Source of the DNA: Balaenoptera acutorostrata
Lineage: Eukaryota; Chordata; Mammalia; Artiodactyla; Balaenopteridae
DNA: 64,000 bases
Assembly: GCF_949987535.1 (NCBI RefSeq)
Contig: NC_080078.1
Coordinates: forward strand, 27,858,942 to 27,922,941
Direction: 5' to 3'
The position numbers were made by a program, and so were the translations under genes. The notes below the pieces were generated by a model. It did not search any database and was not told the origin of the DNA. It worked only from the letters and a program-made list of their open reading frames with translations. How positions within the stretch are numbered: position 1 is the first letter of the stretch; each line of letters opens with the position of its first letter. Of this stretch, positions 21,491-32,061 are shown piece by piece.

Positions 21491-21823
21491 GGCTTCCCTG
21501 GTGGCGTAGTAGTTAAGAATCTGCCTGCCAATGCAAGGGACACGGGTTCAAGCCCTGGTCCGGGAAGATCCCACATGCTGTGGAACAACTAAGCCCATGC
21601 GAGCCATAAACTACTGAAGCCCGTGCACCTAGAGCCCATGCTGCGCAACAAGAGAAGCCACCACAATGAGAGGCCCACGCGCTACAACGAAGAGTAGCCC
21701 CCACTTGCTGCAACTAGAGAAAGCCTGCGTGCAGCAACGAAGACCCAATGCAGCCAAAAACAATAAATACAATAAAATAAATAAATTTTAAAAAAAGAAT
21801 TCCATTAAAAAAATTTTAAAACA
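21491..21823 (+). mobile_element. CHR SINE, plus strand, older copy
   Basis: Starts 'gggcttccctggtggcgtag' and ends in an A-rich (AATA)n tail. The flanking 17 bp aagaatcaatggaatgg (21474-21490) and aagaatcaatggagtgg (21824-21840) differ by one base. The body is more diverged than the minus-strand copies. It sits at the 3' edge of an older repeat. Confidence 0.9.
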
Positions 21824-21840
21824 AAGAATCAATGGAGTGG

Positions 21841-22570
21841 TACATGATTTATAAGAAATAGAACCCATACCCTATATTGCTGCTTGCTGAATAGCCACCC
21901 TGTTTAGGCAACAGAAACCCTGAAAGAAGAGTCAAGTCTGTCTGAGACAAACCAGGTTCTGCTGTGAGCCCTTGGGGTTGATTTGGTTTGTGCTCCTAAT
22001 AAAAGGAGAGTCATCCATTTGGAAAATCCAGGCACCGCAGAGTTTGAGTTTCTATGAGGTGTTAGCATCTCAGGGCTCAACATAAAATCCTATGTTATAA
22101 AGGCTTCTACTTTGTTACACTTTCCCCCGCTCTTGATCATGGAAGAGAAAGTATGAGTCATTCGATTTGGGATGTGTCAGGGTCACATTTCAGGGCCATG
22201 TTCCAAATAGAAAGGAATATTTTTTTCTGAATATAATGAAAAAGTTCTAGCTCTGCTGTTACTATTTATGTGACCCTGAACCTGTTACCTCAACTTCCCA
22301 CACCTGGTTTCTTCCTCTCTAAAACAGTCTTCCTGAGGCCCATGGTGTTTATGAGAACGGGTCCAGTTTCGTGCAGTAAGTAAGCATTTCTGAGCATCTA
22401 ACAGTAACTCATTTGACAAATGTGTCGATTCCTTCTCTGTATGTTCTAAGCACTGTGTCAAGCTCCAGAGATTGAACAATAGAGCAAAACAGAAACATCC
22501 CAACTTCTAAGAGTTCATGGTCTCCCAGGAAAGACAGGCTTAAAGTGTAGCAGATATGAATTTAAAACCA
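21841..22570. other. mostly unassigned; MIR traces
   Basis: A weak sense MIR trace at about 22240-22400 ('gttactatttatgtgaccct', 'ttcttcctctctaaaac'). The rest is not recognised. Confidence 0.35.
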
Positions 22571-22573
22571 AAA

Positions 22574-22784
22574 GGTGAGTATTATATATAAAATAGATAA
22601 ACAACAAGGATTTACTGTATAGCACAAGAAACTGTATTCAGTATCTTGTAATAACCTATAATGGAAAAGAATCTGAAAAAATAATACATATATCACTTTG
22701 CTGTATACCTGAAACTAACACAATATTGCAAATCAACTCTACTTCAGTAAAAAAAAAAAAAAGTAAACTATAAAAAAAAAAAAG
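22574..22784 (+). mobile_element. L1 3' end, plus strand
   Basis: Strongly 5'-truncated L1 3' UTR: 'atatataaaatagataaaca', 'ctgtatagcacaagaaactg', 'gaaactaacacaatattgca' and 'aatcaactctacttcag', then two A runs. The short flank aaaggtgag / aaagtgagg may be a decayed target duplication. Confidence 0.8.
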
Positions 22785-22879
22785 TGAGGGTGCAAGAAAT
22801 AGCAAAGATATTTATCCTCTGTAAATCAAGTGACGTCTCAAGTCCCAGTCGTGTCTGGTTGGCAAGTAATTCAGTCTCG

Positions 22880-23063
22880 GGCATTACTAGAGCTCCGTCT
22901 CTTAACGTGGAACTTGACAGAGGACCTTGGTTTCATCCTGGGAGACTCTTAGCGGGAAACTTAGCTATGCCTGGCCCAGACTCCTGAGCCCTAGAAATGG
23001 TGAGATAATAAATGTGTGTTGTTTTAAGCCCCTAGATTTGTGGTCGTTTTGCAGGCGTAGAAC
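22880..23063 (+). mobile_element. MLT1-like LTR 3' end
   Basis: Ends with the MaLR landmark 'gagataataaatgtgtgttg', then 'ttaagcccctagatttgtgg'. The polyadenylation signal aataaa is intact. The 5' part is eroded. Confidence 0.6.
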
Positions 23064-23685
23064 ATGAATACAGAGGTGTCTCCACCCTTCCCTTGGCCTC
23101 CCCTGGTTTCTGTGAGTGCCCTAGTGGGCAAGCCTTCAGGTTCCTGCTGTGGTTTCCACGGCACCCAAGAAACAGGCATTCTTGCTGACCGGGAGCCTAG
23201 ATGTTGGAGTCCAGCCCCTCTTTGGTGCACCAGACCTCCAAGTCCTTGTGCCAAACATCTGTCCCCACCATCCATCCTCGCTCTGGGGGAATCTCTTGTC
23301 TCACAGCTAGACCCCAAAGCTACGCTCCTCTCTCACCTTTTCCCTGCTGGGACGATGCCAGAATGGCTTAGGGTCTCATAAGATGCAGAGAAAAAACAGA
23401 TTCTCATTTTGCTTTAAAATGACATGGAAGAAAGTGTCCTGTAGACTCCTTGGGATTAGTGTTGGGGGGTGGGGGGAGGGAGTATGGAAAGCAAAGCATG
23501 GCTATTTCTCCTTTGTTCCCACCCTTGTACAGCAGTGACAATGAAACACAAATGTCTTAACATATTTTCCTACCAAACTAGTGATGACAATATACTGTTT
23601 CAAGTGCTGTAATAGGAGAAGCACACAGTGCAAGAGGAGCACATAACAGGGGCCATTGGCATTTCCTACTGAGCCTTAAGGAAGA
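23064..23685. other. unassigned; G-rich run
   Basis: Overlapping frames of 97 and 105 codons on opposite strands (23024-23381) show no domain. A G-rich run at 23464-23480 has two six-G blocks and one three-G block and could form a G-quadruplex. Confidence 0.4.
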
Positions 23686-23689
23686 TTGT

Positions 23690-24130
23690 TGGGCTGCACC
23701 CAGCAGGCTGCAAGCCCTGTACTTGCCCAGATTCAGGACTGAAGAAAGAGCTCAGAGTCAGTGACAGAGAGATCAATGGTTTAACCGATGGGGGGATCTT
23801 ACATGTCTGAAGCAAGGTCCTGAAGTGACACCCCACTGTGTACGGCAGACAGTGGGCAGGACATGGCGGGAGGTTACCAGATATAGGGGAAATTGACGTC
23901 AGGCTGGCTCATCCTTTACCAGGGAAACTGGCAGAGGGGCATGCCCCTCTCCACCACTTTGATAAGCTATCATGGTAGAAATGTTCTGACCTAAAGATCA
24001 GAACAGTCACTAGCTGGGGTGGGGGTAAGTATGTAGGGAGGTCAGTCATGTGAGTAGGGCGTAGGTAAAGCAGACGCTGGTCGAGCAGGGGATGTACAGA
24101 GAGCAAGAGAACAGTCATTTTAGGTGGCCT
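23690..24130 (-). mobile_element. LTR-like element, minus strand
   Basis: On the minus strand, 'ggttaaaccattgatctct' followed by 'gtcactgactctgagctc' looks like the R/U5 region of a class I retroviral LTR with a weak polyadenylation signal. Ends are not resolved and no internal viral sequence is seen. Confidence 0.4.
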
Positions 24131-24390
24131 GATCATACAAAGATTTACCGGTGGAAGTGAAATTTAGACTGAGAGCCAAAGGATGAGAGAGTTAACCAGG
24201 TGAAAGGGTAGTGCGGTAGGGGTGGGGAGGTGGAAGGAAAGAATGTGTTATTGACTCAAAGCCAAGCAAGACATGGCACATTTAAAGAATGAAAGAACAG
24301 AGCATGTAACGGAGAGAAGGGGCTGGGGCCTGGGGGGATAAGTCTGGATAAATAAGGAGGGAGGAAAAGCCATGCAAACCCATTATTTAT

Positions 24391-24850
24391 GTATCAGTCA
24401 GCTTTTGCTGTCATAATTCTATATAACAAAAACCTCCCAAACTCACTGGGCTATAAAAACAAGCATTTCGGTTTTGCTTTTGGGTCTCTGGAGAGGTAGT
24501 GGCATTTCTGGGTTTGACTAGAATCAGCTGGTTTGAATCTAGGCTGGGCATTGGGTTGACGCCGCCTGTTTCCTCATTCTCTTTGGACCAATGACTACAT
24601 GAGGCATGTTTTTCTCATGGCAGATGGCAGACATGCAACAAGGCGAGAGGAAACATGTAATGTTTCTTAGGGTCTCAGCTGGGAACTGGCACAATGGCAG
24701 TTCCATTCAAGTTCCATTGGTCAAGGCAGGTCACCTGGCCAGTCCAAAATCAATGGGACAGGGAAGGTGGCGGGGGGTTCCCTTTGCCCGCAGAGGGACA
24801 GATGCAATGCAGAGGCCCATGGTAAAGGGCAGTGTTGTTTAATTTCTAAC
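24391..24850 (-). mobile_element. MaLR-like LTR, minus strand
   Basis: Antisense landmarks on the plus strand: 'gtatcagtcagcttttgctg', 'ttccattggtcaaggcaggt' and 'cacctggccagtccaaaatc'. It is diverged and probably missing parts. The 78-codon frame at 24606-24842 lies in it. Confidence 0.5.
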
Positions 24851-25385
24851 TCAGGGAGGGAAGAAAGAAGTGGGAACAATAGCCCAACTTGTCATCCTAG
24901 GGATAATAGAAACCCATGCCAGAGTTTCAAGGAGAGCTGTGAATAAAATGATCAGATGAGCAAAACATTATGCTAATATGAACAGCCACCATTTCAAGGG
25001 TCGTGAGCGGTACAGCACTCCCTCCGTGATTCTTGGTCCCACTTAGTCACCTGAATCCCGAAGCTGGCCTGCCTGTTCCCAGAGAGTCACACAGTCTTTC
25101 ATAAACTGTTGCCCCTTCCTTCAGCTGTGGTCCTTAATAGGACTAACAATAAACAAGAGAGTTCTATTGGAATACTCAATGTGGATGTCCAACACCGTCC
25201 CCTTCTGCCATCCCCTCCTGCCCCAAATCCCTGCAAATGACCAAAACAATATTACTAAAAGGGAACCTTCATAACATCATTGGAAAACAGAAAGAGAGGG
25301 ACATTACTGGACCAGAAACAATGAGAAATCCCTATGAAGAAGTAGATAGGATCTGATCGAAGGAAGGAAAATTAGTGGGAGGCTT
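24851..25385. other. unassigned sequence
   Basis: No repeat or gene recognised. Confidence 0.4.
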
Positions 25386-25640
25386 GGGAACAGGACTGGC
25401 TACAGAATTTGCAGGGCCCAGTGCAAAGTGAAAATGCTGGGCCCGGGAAAATGATTCAGAATTTCAAGATGGCGACACCAGAGAATTAAAACATGCCCGG
25501 AGGCCTTCTAAGTGCACAGCCCATCAAGAAGAAGAAAGATTCCTTTCTCTTTCCTGGCAAGGACTCAGCCAATGAAAAGCCATGGACACTGCACAGGTCA
25601 CATGCCTATGAAGTCGGACTGCTGGGGGCAGTGGATACCA
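25386..25640. repeat. old dispersed repeat with an inserted LTR-like piece
   Basis: The flanks ('tggctacagaatttgcaggg', 'gcccagtgcaaagtgaaaat' and then 'tgcacaggtcacatgcctat') read as one old repeat that I cannot name. About 72 bp between two tgcaca hexamers (25513-25518 and 25590-25595) matches the U3 part of the LTR at 32062-32360, sharing 'agccaatgaaaagcca'. Confidence 0.45.
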
Positions 25641-25799
25641 TGAGCACGAGGGGGTTGGGAGCAACAATTATGGGGATTGGTTTGGAATCAGGGTTAGAAC
25701 GAGGGCAGTTGATTAGTTTAGGGCCTGTCCTCTCCCAGGCCTGAAACCCTCCACTTGTTCCCATCAATGGGCAGAATTGGTTCTTCCAGGCTGGGGTGC

Positions 25800-26394
25800 T
25801 GTCTTCATTGGCCAGGACTGCTGTGACAATGAACCACAAACTGGGTAGCTTAGACAACAGAAATGTATTGTCTCCCAGCTCTGGAAGCCAGAAGTCAGAA
25901 ATCATGGTGTCATCAGGGTTAGTTCCTTCTGAAGGCTGTGAGGGAAGCCTGTCGCATGCCTCTTCTCTAGCTTCTAGAGGTTTGGTGGCAATCTTTGGTG
26001 TTCCTTGGCTTGTGTAGGTGCATCACTCCAACCTCTGCTTTCAGCTTCATGTGATGTACTGCCCGTGTGCATGCCTCTGTGTCCAAATTTCCACTTTTTG
26101 TAACACACCACTCACACTGGATTAGGGAACCGTCCTACTCCAGTATGACCTTATCTTAACTAATTATATCTGCAACGACCCTATTTCTAAATAAGGTCAT
26201 ATTCTACTCAATATTCTGTAATACCTATAAAAGAACCTGAAAGAGAATATATATTCTTCGCTGTACACATGAAACTAACACAACACTGTAAATCAACTAT
26301 ACTTCAATTAAAGAAAAAAGGGCACATTCTAAAGCACTGGGGGTTAGGAATCCAACATATGAATCTGACCAGGGACACAATTCAGCCCATAACA
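25800..26394 (-). mobile_element. MaLR LTR (MLT1-like), minus strand, split by L1
   Basis: Antisense LTR from 'tcattggccaggactgctgt' through 'tctcccagctctggaagcca' and 'aataaggtcatattcta' to 'aattcagcccataaca'. It is interrupted at 26207-26320 by an L1 tail. Frames of up to 99 codons here are chance. Confidence 0.7.
26207..26320 (+). mobile_element. very short L1 3' end nested in MaLR LTR
   Basis: About 110 bp of L1 3' UTR: 'aaagaacctgaaagagaata', 'tgtacacatgaaactaacac' and 'aaatcaactatacttcaa', then an A-rich tail. The flanks catattcta and cacattcta differ by one base and are probably the target duplication. Confidence 0.8.
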
Positions 26395-26817
26395 GGTAAA
26401 TAATGAGTGCTTGAGCCACAGGGGCAGGGTCATGCCCTGGTACAGACTCCTTCACTCCTAGGAGACTAAGAGGCAGGAAAACCACAACACTGCACACCTC
26501 ACCTGGCTGCACGATGCTCCTCTCCCCCACAATCACAGGCAGCAGATGGCTGTGAACAGACAGTAGCAAACAAGGGCCATCAAACACTGGGGGCAAAACA
26601 AATGTCAGGGAATAGGATAGTTGCTCATAAAGAATATCATTTGATTAAACCGCATCACCTATCCAAAACAGATGGACTTTTCATAATCTCCTGACAGTCC
26701 TGAAATGTTACCTTAATTACCCAACAGGTACAGTCATCTCTTATGCTACCTTACCTGCTGCAGTCAGGTTACAGAGTTTGGAAACGTTATGACTTGGCTT
26801 TTTGGGTTATCGAAGAT
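26395..26817. other. unassigned sequence
   Basis: No repeat recognised. A 99-codon minus-strand frame (26297-26596) starts in unique sequence and ends in LTR sequence. Confidence 0.4.
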
Positions 26818-26988
26818 CAGAGGTTGTCAACTATGGCTACACACTAGAGTCACCTGGGGGGCTTTGAAAATACTGATGCCTGGGTCCCACGATTTAACCG
26901 GTTTGGGGGTACAACCTGGGCACTGAGATTTTTTTCTTTTGAAAGCTCTCAGGTGATTACATTGCGCAGGGAAGGCTGAGAACCACTG
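26818..26988. mobile_element. MER5-like hAT-Charlie element
   Basis: A 171 bp nonautonomous element with inverted terminal regions: cagaggttgtcaac at one end and gctgagaaccactg at the other. The interior contains 'agagtcacctggggggcttt' and 'gatgcctgggtcccacgatt'. No matching 8 bp target duplication is visible. Confidence 0.75.
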
Positions 26989-27420
26989 GCTTGGAACTCT
27001 CCCAGAACCCAGCCATCTCATTAAATGTAATGATGCATATTGATTGCAGATGGCATGGCGTGGGTTTGTTGGGGGTTGTTTTTTGTTTGTTGCTTCCAAA
27101 TGCAATACATCAGTATCTCTATTCTTTAACTCTGCAACGCCATGTGCTTTATTTTCTTTTCTTCAGCCTAACTTCTTTCAGTTGCTAAGAAGCCAAATCT
27201 GTGCTGTATGGAGTTAGACTTTTGCTTACAAAAGTGGCACCTCAGCTGGAAAGTGAGGCTGCGGCAGTACAGTGAATTGTACTAAAATGAAATTGAACAG
27301 ATAATAGGTTTGCATTTAGTGCAGTGTATGATAAGGAGCAATAATATGGGCCATAGCGTCTTTTCTTCCAAGGATGCAGGTTGGTCTCGCTTACTCTATT
27401 TAGCAGAAAACATTGGTCTA
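26989..27420. other. unassigned sequence
   Basis: No repeat or gene recognised. Confidence 0.4.
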
Positions 27421-27423
27421 TGG

Positions 27424-27600
27424 CCTCAGTGAATCTCCCTCCCTCTCCCTCTCATATTCTCTTCCTTTTACTCTCTCTCTCTCTCTCACTAACTCTCTCT
27501 CCATGCTCTCTTTTATTCTCATCCTCTTTCTCCTCTCTTATGTTCCTTTCCATGTTTTCTCTCTCTTCCCCTTTCTCTCCTCAAAATTCTTGCTTTCACA
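27424..27600. repeat. pyrimidine-rich (CT)n tract
   Basis: Low-complexity CTCTCT/CCCTCT sequence. The overlapping 79- and 75-codon Ser/Leu-rich frames are artefacts of it. Confidence 0.85.
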
Positions 27601-27884
27601 AATTTCACAGGTTAGGGTAGAGGAAGTGCAGATTCAATAGCCAAAATGCTATGAGAAGCATGGCATTCTCTGTGCAAACCCTACAGTCTTCTGGGACATC
27701 TCCTATTGCTTCTTGTAAAAGACGTGAGGAGAAACTGCACAGCCAAGAGAACTAAGCTAGGTCTCTAGCTTCTGTTTCCCCCAACCCATGAAGTCTTTCT
27801 CTCCCAAAGTCTTCTCTCTCCAATCCGCTATGTCACCATGTTTGCTGGTCCCAGAAACTACCTGGGGAAGTTGGCTATACAAAT
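27601..27884. other. unassigned sequence
   Basis: Nothing recognised. Confidence 0.4.
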
Positions 27885-28020
27885 GTGGGAAATAATAATA
27901 ATGATTGACTATAACATGCTTATTACATGCCGGGGACCCTGCTAAGCATGTTTGACAGATAAGGAGACAGATGCCCAGAGACAGGAGGTGATTTCAAGAC
28001 CAGGTTGTCTGCTCCAGGGT
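27885..28020 (-). repeat. MIR SINE
   Basis: Antisense MIR: 'tgcttattacatgccgggga', 'ccctgctaagcatgtttgac', 'gataaggagacagatgccca' and 'cagaga' in family order. Confidence 0.6.
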
Positions 28021-28049
28021 CCTTATATTACGAGCATTTCAGAAGGAGG

Positions 28050-28240
28050 CAGTGGGAGAGGAAGAAAGATCACAGACAGAGAAGGACAGAAAGAAAGAAA
28101 AAAGCAGAAAGACAAAAGACAGAGAGACACAGAGGGATGAAGAGAGACAGCCAAGATGCAAAGAAGCAGAGACAGAATGGGACCATAAAAACCACAACAA
28201 TAACAACCACAGAGCCGAGAGAGAGACCTGTTTCACATTG
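28050..28240. repeat. purine-rich (GAAA/GACA)n tract
   Basis: Low-complexity sequence with Arg/Lys/Glu-rich frames on the plus strand (27952-28288) that are not genes. Confidence 0.8.
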
Positions 28241-28244
28241 GCTC

Positions 28245-28880
28245 TAAGTTGGGTAAAACAACTCCATGTCTGGGGCCAATTTAGCTGAGAGACTCCAACT
28301 GTATGAAGTGTAAGTTTGGTTCAGGTATGGTTTGAAGAAAATTCTGATGCCATGGTTCACTAGTTTTAGAAAATGCTTGTTTGTTTCTGGCTCACCTGGT
28401 ATCTTTTGAAAAGGGAGAGAAAAAATCCCCTTTAGTTCTAGGTTCAGTCCAGAAAAAAACAAAAAGTAAAACAGAGTATTTAAGTTCTGTTTAATTCAGC
28501 CTTCAGGAAACCAAGGCAAAACATTCTGATTTTTTTTCAAGTCTCATCATTTGCATTTGCCAGTTGAGGTCTTCAAAGACCTGGTTAAATCAAGTGCCTA
28601 ACCCAGTATTCTCCGTAGAAGTTAAGTGGGGATAACAACAAGGCAGGGTGGAGCTGTATTTCCTGGATTTGAACTTCCAAGAGCACCCATCCTAGGGAAG
28701 TGGGTCAGCCCTTTGGAGGTGGATGGAACTCATCAGCAATTATAGTTGGTGGAGATACTGCATTGCGATTTTCAGGCCAATCCCATCATCCCCACCGAAT
28801 CAATTTTGTTTCTTTATTTTCTTAATGTGGTGGGTGTGATCTCGGAGGAGAGGGAGAAGTAAGCGGTGGCACGAGGCAAG
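28245..28880. other. unassigned sequence
   Basis: No repeat recognised up to the tRNA-like element at 28888. The region lies on the internal (3') side of the minus-strand LTR at 28980 and could hold remnants of that element. Confidence 0.35.
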
Positions 28881-28887
28881 ATCTTAA

Positions 28888-28958
28888 TTCCCTGCCCAGG
28901 AATTGAACCTGCGTAGCCTGGATGAAACCAGGAATCCTAGCTACCAGGCCAGCAAGGG
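28888..28958 (-). pseudogene. tRNA-Glu(TTC)-like sequence
   Basis: On the minus strand, 71 nt have the order of tRNA-Glu-UUC: a D-arm 'tggtagctagg', an anticodon stem-loop 'attcctggtttcatccagg' with TTC in the loop, and a T arm 'gcaggttcaattcctgg'. The anticodon loop has lost one T, the T stem has a mismatch and the acceptor stem pairs only partly, so it should not be a working tRNA. It lies next to the U5 end of an LTR and is either a pseudogene or part of a tRNA-derived SINE. Confidence 0.55.
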
Positions 28959-28979
28959 CTAGAGGCTAGAAGCTATTCT

Positions 28980-29760
28980 TCCCTGGCTCTTGCCCCCAGT
29001 GAAAAATGCAATTCTCACGGAGGCAAAAAGTGTAAAAACAGGTACAAAGTTTATTATTAGAGACACAGCACAACAACAAGTGGGAGAGCACACAGAGAAA
29101 CTGTTTAGTTAAGATAGAAGCAAGGCAGAGATGCACACCCAGAGAGAAAGGGTGTGGGCCTCCTCCCTAATGAGGGAGAGTGCAGTAAAGAGGGGGTTAA
29201 TTCATTTATATTGGGCAGTTCTTCCAGGTCTTTGTTTACCTTTGGCCAATTATCTGGTTTCTTTTTCCACACCTGCCCTGCCCTAGGACCTTCCCCAACA
29301 TGCATGTGCAACTTTTTTCCAAGATGGATTCCAGGCCAGAGGCCTATGGGGTGGCCTTAGCATCACATATTATGGGGTGGTGCCCCCTCCTTTTTGACCC
29401 CCAAGGAGCATTTCTGCACATGTGCAATGTCTCCCCTGCCCCAAGGATGGGAAATGTATGACCTCTTGATCCTTTACTCAAACAGGGTTTTGTCCCTCTC
29501 TGTTCCTGCCATGACTGTTATCTTAGGGCATTCTCAAGAGACAAAGCCTGGCTATTTACCCTGTTTCTGTGGTTACTTACATCTCAGAGGGCAAACAGGA
29601 GGCAAGTTGTATATGTCTGGCCTGAAGCCCATCTTTTTCTCACCCCAAGAAATGTAAACAGGAGGCCAGTTGTAAATGCCTACTCTGGAGCCCATCTATT
29701 TCCTGCCTCAGGTGTTAGGATGCTAGAGACCTCAGACTTGTCTTTTGTGGTACTTTGGTG
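28980..29760 (-). mobile_element. retroviral LTR, minus strand, duplicated U3 unit
   Basis: On the minus strand, a TATA-like 'aatataaatgaatt' (plus 29200-29213) is followed by AATAATAAA (plus 29047-29058) and a U5 ending near 28984. Upstream, in U3, two imperfect copies of a 63 bp unit lie at 29593-29655 and 29656-29712, both containing 'aaacaggaggc' and 'agcccatct'. Tandem U3 repeats are typical of gammaretroviral enhancers. I recall similar LTRs in ruminants. The U3 outer end is not exact. Confidence 0.55.
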
Positions 29761-29859
29761 GAACTCTGGATCATTGGGAGGAGTCTTGGGATGCTGTCAT
29801 CTGCTCATTCCGTGCTGTGGTCATTCAACTGTAAGATGGAGACCTAATTTAATTCAATA

Positions 29860-30110
29860 AAAGGTATATGTTCTTCAGTAGGTGAATGGATAAGTGAACT
29901 GTGGTACAGCCAGGCAATGGAATATTATTCAGTGTTTTAAAAAAATGAGCTATCAAGCCATGAAAAGACATGAAGGAAACTTAAATGCATATGACTAAGT
30001 GAAAGAAGCCAATCTGAAAAGCCTACATACTATATGACATTCTTAAAATTTTGATGTGAACCTAAAACTGCTTTAAAAAAATAAAATCTATTAAATTTTT
30101 AAAAGGTCTA
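29860..30110 (+). mobile_element. old L1 (L1M) 3' part
   Basis: Sense: 'gtaggtgaatggataagtga', 'caggcaatggaatattattc', then the 3' UTR 'aaaactgctttaaaaaaataaa'-type ending and a final A-rich tail. It is diverged with no open ORF2. Confidence 0.65.
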
Positions 30111-30780
30111 TGTATGAAAGACTTGATAATCTCATTTCTCAGGATGCTGTTAGACATGGAAATTCCCTTTCCTCCTCATCTTTTCCATCTCTTGTGGTAT
30201 TGGGTCCTATTTTTTATTCATATGAGGTTTCACTTCAATCTAAATTCATCCATGATAAAACACCTACTATGTGCAAGTTTCTCTATTTTACAAAGGAGAC
30301 TTTAGTCTCAGAAAGGCTATCAGTATTTCTGAAGGACAAAGAATTAGCACATGATAGAGCCAGGATTTTCAAACACAGGATTTTCCAAATTCTGAGCTCT
30401 CCCACTGCCTCTCCACCCTGAAAGTCTACTAGAGGTTTGGCAATCGTTCCCATGCAGGTTTCTGTAGGTTCCCATTTAACTCCGGGATTGAAAATTCCTC
30501 AGTCTCCTGTTCCATATTGCAATTAACAAAGACTATCCCAGAACTGGTAAGTGGGAGCCACCAGGACAGGAATTGCTTCCCCGGGCATAGAGCTCCCCAG
30601 GGCAGAATGGGTTGCCTCAGGCAGCACTGACCGCCCCCTCACCACAGATATTCAAGCATACAACAGAAAGACCAAGGATCCTTAAACTGGGATTCACACA
30701 CGGGGCATCTAAAATTGTCAGATTTTGAGTGTAGAGATATGTATACCTTTTTTCTTGGAGGAGATTTTTCACCAGGTTTT
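30111..30780. other. unassigned; possible MIR trace
   Basis: A weak antisense MIR-like trace at 30245-30400. The 103-codon frame (30110-30421) has no domain. Confidence 0.35.
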
Positions 30781-30792
30781 CAAAATTTAGTT

Positions 30793-30816
30793 GTTTTTTT
30801 TAAATTTTTTTAAATT

Positions 30817-30859
<43 letters not shown>

Positions 30860-31123
30860 TGGCTGTGTTGGGTCTTCGTTTCTGTGCGAGGGCTTTCTCT
30901 AGTTGCAGCAAGTGGGGGCCACTCTTCAATGCGGTGCGTGGGCCTCTCACTGTCGCGGCCTCTCTTGTTGCGGAGCACAGGCTCCAGACGCGCAGGCTCA
31001 GCAATTGTGGCTCATGGGCCTAGTTGCTCCGTGGCATGTGGGATCCTCCCAGACCAGGGCTCGAACCCGTGTCCCCCGCATTGGCAGGCAGATTCTCAAC
31101 CACTGCGCCACCAGGGAAGCCCC
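30793..31123 (-). mobile_element. CHR SINE, minus strand
   Basis: Full length with a (TTTA)n tail of more than ten units at 30815-30860. Perfect 13 bp target duplication tcaaaatttagtt at 30780-30792 and 31124-31136. The 116-codon frame (30791-31141) spans the antisense SINE and is not a gene. Confidence 0.95.
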
Positions 31124-31136
31124 TCAAAATTTAGTT

Positions 31137-31467
31137 TTTGACCCAGTTGTTGACAACTGTTGAGACCAAAGGTGGAGGAGAGGGTGGAATGAAGTTATAT
31201 CCCAAACTTGACCATCTAAGAGTCTCCTCCTGAGTCATTTTCATGAGCGAATATGGGTCCTGAAGGATAATACCAATCCAGGCATCAGCTGAAAAGTTTG
31301 GGTCTCCTCCTCTACTCCATAACAGAACTCAGGGCTTTCCTAGGGTCAGGGTGAACATGAACTGTAAATATGCATAAGGGATCTTATTAAGGTGATGGAA
31401 ATGTTCTAAATGTGTATGTGTGTATTCGTTTCTACTAAAAAAAAACTATATTAAAAAGCACTAAAAA
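31137..31467. other. unassigned sequence
   Basis: No clear repeat. The last 90 bases resemble an old L1 3' end but are too short to assign. Confidence 0.35.
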
Positions 31468-31477
31468 CTAATGTGTA

Positions 31478-31758
31478 GACATAGAGGGCAGACTTGTGGT
31501 TGCCAAGGGGGAGGGAGGGTCAGGGGAAGGATGGATTGGGAGTTTGGGGTTAGCAGATGCAAACTATTATATATAGAATGGATAAACAACAGGGTCCTAT
31601 TGTATAGCACAGGGAACTATATTCAATATCCTGTGATAAAACATAATGGAAAAGAATATTTAAAAAGTATGTATATGTATAACTGAATCACTTTGCTGTA
31701 CAGCAGAAATTAACACACTGTAAATCAACTATACTTCAAAACAACAACAATAAAAAAA
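31478..31758 (+). mobile_element. L1 3' end, plus strand
   Basis: 5'-truncated 3' UTR: 'cagacttgtggttgccaagg', 'ttgtatagcacagggaacta' and 'aaatcaactatacttcaaa', with an A-rich tail. Flanks taatgtgta at 31469-31477 and 31759-31767 are a 9 bp target duplication. Confidence 0.85.
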
Positions 31759-31762
31759 TAAT

Positions 31763-31946
31763 GTGTATTAGTTTCCTAGAGCTTTTGTAACAAAGTACCA
31801 CAAAGTGGGTGGTTTAAAACAACAGAAAGTCATACTAAACTAATTATACCTATAACAATCCTATTTTCAAATAAGGTCACATTTTGAGGTACTGGGGTCA
31901 GGACTTCAGCATATCTTGTTTGGTGGACACAATTCAATACACAACA
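31763..31946 (-). mobile_element. MaLR LTR, internally deleted, minus strand
   Basis: Both ends of an antisense MLT1-like LTR are present ('tgtattagtttcctagagct' and 'cacaattcaatacacaaca') but about half of the usual interior is missing. The junction falls near 31830. Confidence 0.65.
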
Positions 31947-32061
31947 AAGTGAATAACAGTGCTGCTTGCAAATGTGTGTACATTTACAACGATAGATACA
32001 TTTTATAATATGTAAGTTATACCTTGTAAAAAAATGAACAGAAACCTCAATTAAACAGATT

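Noticed and set aside
28888..28958. Functional tRNA-Glu gene
   Set aside because: Anticodon loop is one base short and the acceptor and T stems have mismatches.
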